The notes beneath the pieces are model-generated. The model saw only the letters and a list, made by a program, of their open reading frames with translations, made no database searches and was not told the DNA's origin. A program made the position numbers and the translations under genes. From NCBI RefSeq assembly GCF_900108315.1, contig NZ_FNVB01000002.1, forward strand, positions 1,326,562 to 1,390,561: 64,000 nucleotides of DNA. The letters run 5' to 3'. Source of the DNA: Saccharopolyspora kobensis (lineage in GTDB: Bacteria; Actinomycetota; Actinomycetes; Mycobacteriales; Pseudonocardiaceae). How positions within the stretch are numbered: the stretch's first letter is position 1; the number at the start of each line of letters is the position of its first letter. This document shows positions 62,283 to 64,000 of this stretch, piece by piece.

Positions 62283-62870
62283 ATGCGTGCTGGGTTCCCC
62301 GACTTCCGCCTCGGTAGCGTGCTGGCGACCAGCTTCACGGCGACTCTGACGGAGCGGTGCGGCAACGCCGTGGAGCGCATCCCCACACCGCAGCGACTCG
62401 TCGACTGGCTGGCGGTGAACGACCTGGCCGTGGACTCCTGCACCGCCGCCCAGCTCGAACTCGCTCGGGAGCTGAGGGAATCGATCCACGCCGCCGCGAC
62501 AGCGGCCGCGGTCCACGACGCCCTGCCCGCATCCGCGGTCCGAGTCATCAACGACCGCAGCGCTGAAGGGCGGGCCGCTGCGATCCTGACGCCCGATGGC
62601 AAGCGGCAGTGGCGGCTCAGCTCGGCGTCCCGCGTGGAAGACGCCCTCGGCGTGATCGCCGCCGATGCGATCAGCATCCTCGCAGGCGAACGCGACGGAC
62701 GATTGGCCCTGTGCGCCTCACCGACCTGCCGAGCCGCCTTCTTCGACACCAGTCAGAGCCGCAGCCGCAAGTGGTGCGACATGAACACGTGCGGGAACCG
62801 CCAGAAGAAGGCGCGCTTCAACGCCAACCAGCGCAAGAGCGCGACTGCCGCGCGGTCAGGCGCCAACTGA
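62283..62870 (+). CDS. CGNR zinc-finger transcriptional regulator
   Basis: A 195-residue protein. The C-terminal zinc finger is LCASPTCRAAFFDTSQSRSR followed by KWCDMNTCGNRQKKARF, with four Cys and the name-giving CGNR. The N-terminal domain is the ABATE ligand-sensing region: FPDFRLGSVLATSFTATLTE and LVDWLAVNDLAVDS. Family members are local regulators. The adjacent epoxide hydrolase and the paired repeats indicate it controls both genes. The start is ATG 62283 with no ribosome site. Confidence 0.94.
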   Translation: MRAGFPDFRLGSVLATSFTATLTERCGNAVERIPTPQRLVDWLAVNDLAVDSCTAAQLELARELRESIHAAATAAAVHDALPASAVRVINDRSAEGRAAAILTPDGKRQWRLSSASRVEDALGVIAADAISILAGERDGRLALCASPTCRAAFFDTSQSRSRKWCDMNTCGNRQKKARFNANQRKSATAARSGAN

Positions 62871-63003
62871 TCCGGTTCACCGGAGTCAGGAAACCGCTCT
62901 GCGGCACGCTCTTTCGCGGTGACGGCCGCCGACTGCGCCGACAGGTGATCGAACGGCGTCAGCGTCGCGGTGGCCCGCGCACGGCACATGACATGATCGG
63001 GCG

Positions 63004-63747
63004 ATGCGAGCTCTGACGATCATCACCGGCGGTAGCCGGGGCATCGGCGCGGCCACCGCGCTGTGGCTGGCCCGGGCCGGGCACGACCTCGTGCTCTGCT
63101 ACCTCGGCAACCGCGACGGCGCCGAGGAGATCGCCGAGCAGGCCACCGCACACGGCGGGCGTTGCGTCCCGGTGCAGGCCGATGTCAGCCGCGAGTCCGA
63201 TGTGGAACGGCTCTTCGACGCGGCCGCCGAGCTGGGGACGGTCACCGGACTGGTCAACAACGCCGGGCTGACCGCGCACATCGCCGATCTCGCCGACACC
63301 CCGGTCGAGGCGATCCGGCGGGTCATCGACGTCAACTACCTCGGCACCGTGCTGTGCTCGAGGCGCGCCGCGCAGGTGATGTCGACCCGGCGCGGTGGTT
63401 CGGGCGGGGCGATCGTCAACGTCTCCTCCAGCGGCGCGACCCTGGGCTCCCCGCACGAGTACGTCCACTACGCGGGCGCCAAGGCCGCGGTCGACGCCTT
63501 CACCGTCGGGCTGGCCAAGGAGCTCGCCCAGGACGGGGTGCGGGTCAACGCGGTGGCGCCCGGTCTGGTGCGCACCGACATCCACGCCGGGGCCGGGGTT
63601 CCCGAGCGCATCGACACCGCCGTGCAGCGCGTGCCGGTGGGGCGCGTCGGTGAACCCGAGGAGATCGCGCCGGCCATCGGGTGGCTGCTGGGTCCGGAGG
63701 CGAGCTACACCAGCGGGGCGGTGCTGCGTGTCGCCGGCGGGCTGTGA
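63004..63747 (+). CDS. SDR-family oxidoreductase
   Basis: A 247-residue classical short-chain dehydrogenase. The cofactor motif is TGGSRGIGAATALWLA, followed by NNAG in GLVNNAGLTAHI, the catalytic Ser in NVSSSGATLGSPHEY, and YAGAK (YxxxK) in YVHYAGAKAAVDAF. The C-terminus is VGRVGEPEEIAPAIGWLLGP. NADPH preference is suggested by basic residues after the Gly motif being absent and Gly-Asn-Arg at the ribose-binding site (YLGNRD). It has all catalytic residues, unlike the SDR at 26941. ATG 63004 lies six bases after CATGAT. Confidence 0.92.
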   Translation: MRALTIITGGSRGIGAATALWLARAGHDLVLCYLGNRDGAEEIAEQATAHGGRCVPVQADVSRESDVERLFDAAAELGTVTGLVNNAGLTAHIADLADTPVEAIRRVIDVNYLGTVLCSRRAAQVMSTRRGGSGGAIVNVSSSGATLGSPHEYVHYAGAKAAVDAFTVGLAKELAQDGVRVNAVAPGLVRTDIHAGAGVPERIDTAVQRVPVGRVGEPEEIAPAIGWLLGPEASYTSGAVLRVAGGL

Positions 63748-63774
63748 GCGCCGAAAACCCCTTGTCGCGCGTCT

Positions 63775-63790
63775 TAGGCTGGTGGGCGTG
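63775..63790 (+). promoter_or_regulatory. Leaderless promoter of the last gene
   Basis: TAGGCT (63775-63780), seven bases, then GTG 63788. Confidence 0.5.
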
Positions 63791-64000
63791 GGTGAATCGC
63801 TACTGGTGAACTTCGTCTACTGCCACCCGGTGGGGCATGCCGTGGAGGCGTTGCAGTACGCCCTGGGGTACCGGCGGGCCGACCCGGACCGGCGCATCGG
63901 CGTGGTGCTCAACTCCGCGACCGCCGTGCAGCTGGCCGACTGGTGCGACGCCGTCGACGAGTTGTACACAGTGGACATCGACGTGTTCGAGCCCGGCGAC
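63788..64000 (+). CDS. Hypothetical protein, N-terminal fragment
   Basis: A frame of 71 codons from GTG 63788 runs off the window. It starts VGESLLVNFVYCHPVGHAVE and continues ALGYRRADPDRRIGVVLNSA, then ADWCDAVDELYTVDIDVFEP. The alternation of strand, helix and hydrophobic strand looks like a Rossmann-type domain, perhaps the N-terminus of a GT-B glycosyltransferase, but too little is visible to name it. A -10 hexamer seven bases before GTG supports the start. Confidence 0.65.
   Translation, partial: MGESLLVNFVYCHPVGHAVEALQYALGYRRADPDRRIGVVLNSATAVQLADWCDAVDELYTVDIDVFEPGD

Overview
This 64 kb window is very GC-rich bacterial DNA. It has GTG and TTG starts, ATGA-type gene overlaps, many TetR, HxlR and ECF regulators, and several promoters that appear leaderless. 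All of this points to an actinomycete. The gene families (DUF6221, MmyB-type XRE regulator, CGNR regulator, SigJ/ECF41-like sigma factor, auxiliary TrpRS with an attenuator) fit Pseudonocardiales, most likely a Saccharopolyspora-like organism; the genus is inference. I saw no tRNA, rRNA, CRISPR array, insertion sequence or prophage.

A dif-like XerC/XerD recombination site lies at 14383-14410 in a gene-free stretch of about 1 kb (13620-14627). It places the window at the replication terminus of a chromosome that resolves dimers. In hand-counted samples the + strand is C-rich left of dif, G-rich from dif to about 26 kb, and C-rich again from about 27 kb. The second switch is not explained by the terminus.

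Layout. 0-13.6 kb: regulator fragment, PrmC-like methyltransferase, two small proteins, GH38 alpha-mannosidase, an MGT-type glycosyltransferase with HxlR regulator and divergent MFS pump, a TerC manganese exporter behind a yybP-ykoY-type riboswitch and followed by an overlapping 29-residue membrane peptide, a secreted amidase, RidA/HxlR and TetR/membrane-protein divergent pairs, and an Imm5-like protein. 14.6-24.6 kb: GNAT, TetR plus hydrolase, beta-lactamase-like hydrolase, MerR, BKACE, ASCH-like protein, and a LuxR-type two-component system divergent from a two-gene ABC exporter. 24.6-26 kb: an auxiliary TrpRS behind a Trp-Trp leader peptide and attenuator. 26-32.5 kb: acetyltransferase, SDRs (one a remnant), SMI1/KNR4 protein, an NDH-2-like flavoprotein with an ECF41 sigma factor, and an unknown protein.

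33.7-44.5 kb holds the most distinctive locus: a LacI repressor with two tandem operators facing nine co-directional genes. These encode a complete branched-chain-amino-acid-type ABC importer, a Gfo/Idh/MocA dehydrogenase, a DUF993 protein, a sugar-phosphate isomerase/epimerase, an exported DUF1080-like protein and an exported glucose/sorbosone-dehydrogenase-like protein with a C-terminal LamG-like domain. I read it as an uptake and catabolic system for an oxidised sugar or cyclitol.

44.6-64 kb: MFS and LysE exporters, OmdA-like and DUF899 proteins, malate dehydrogenase, a secreted sphingomyelinase-like enzyme, small GNAT/VOC enzymes, a class C-like hydrolase, a RidA/TetR/MFS group, a pentapeptide protein, a DHA2 pump, a PHP-UvrD helicase fusion, an epoxide hydrolase facing a CGNR regulator, an SDR, and a partial gene at the right edge.
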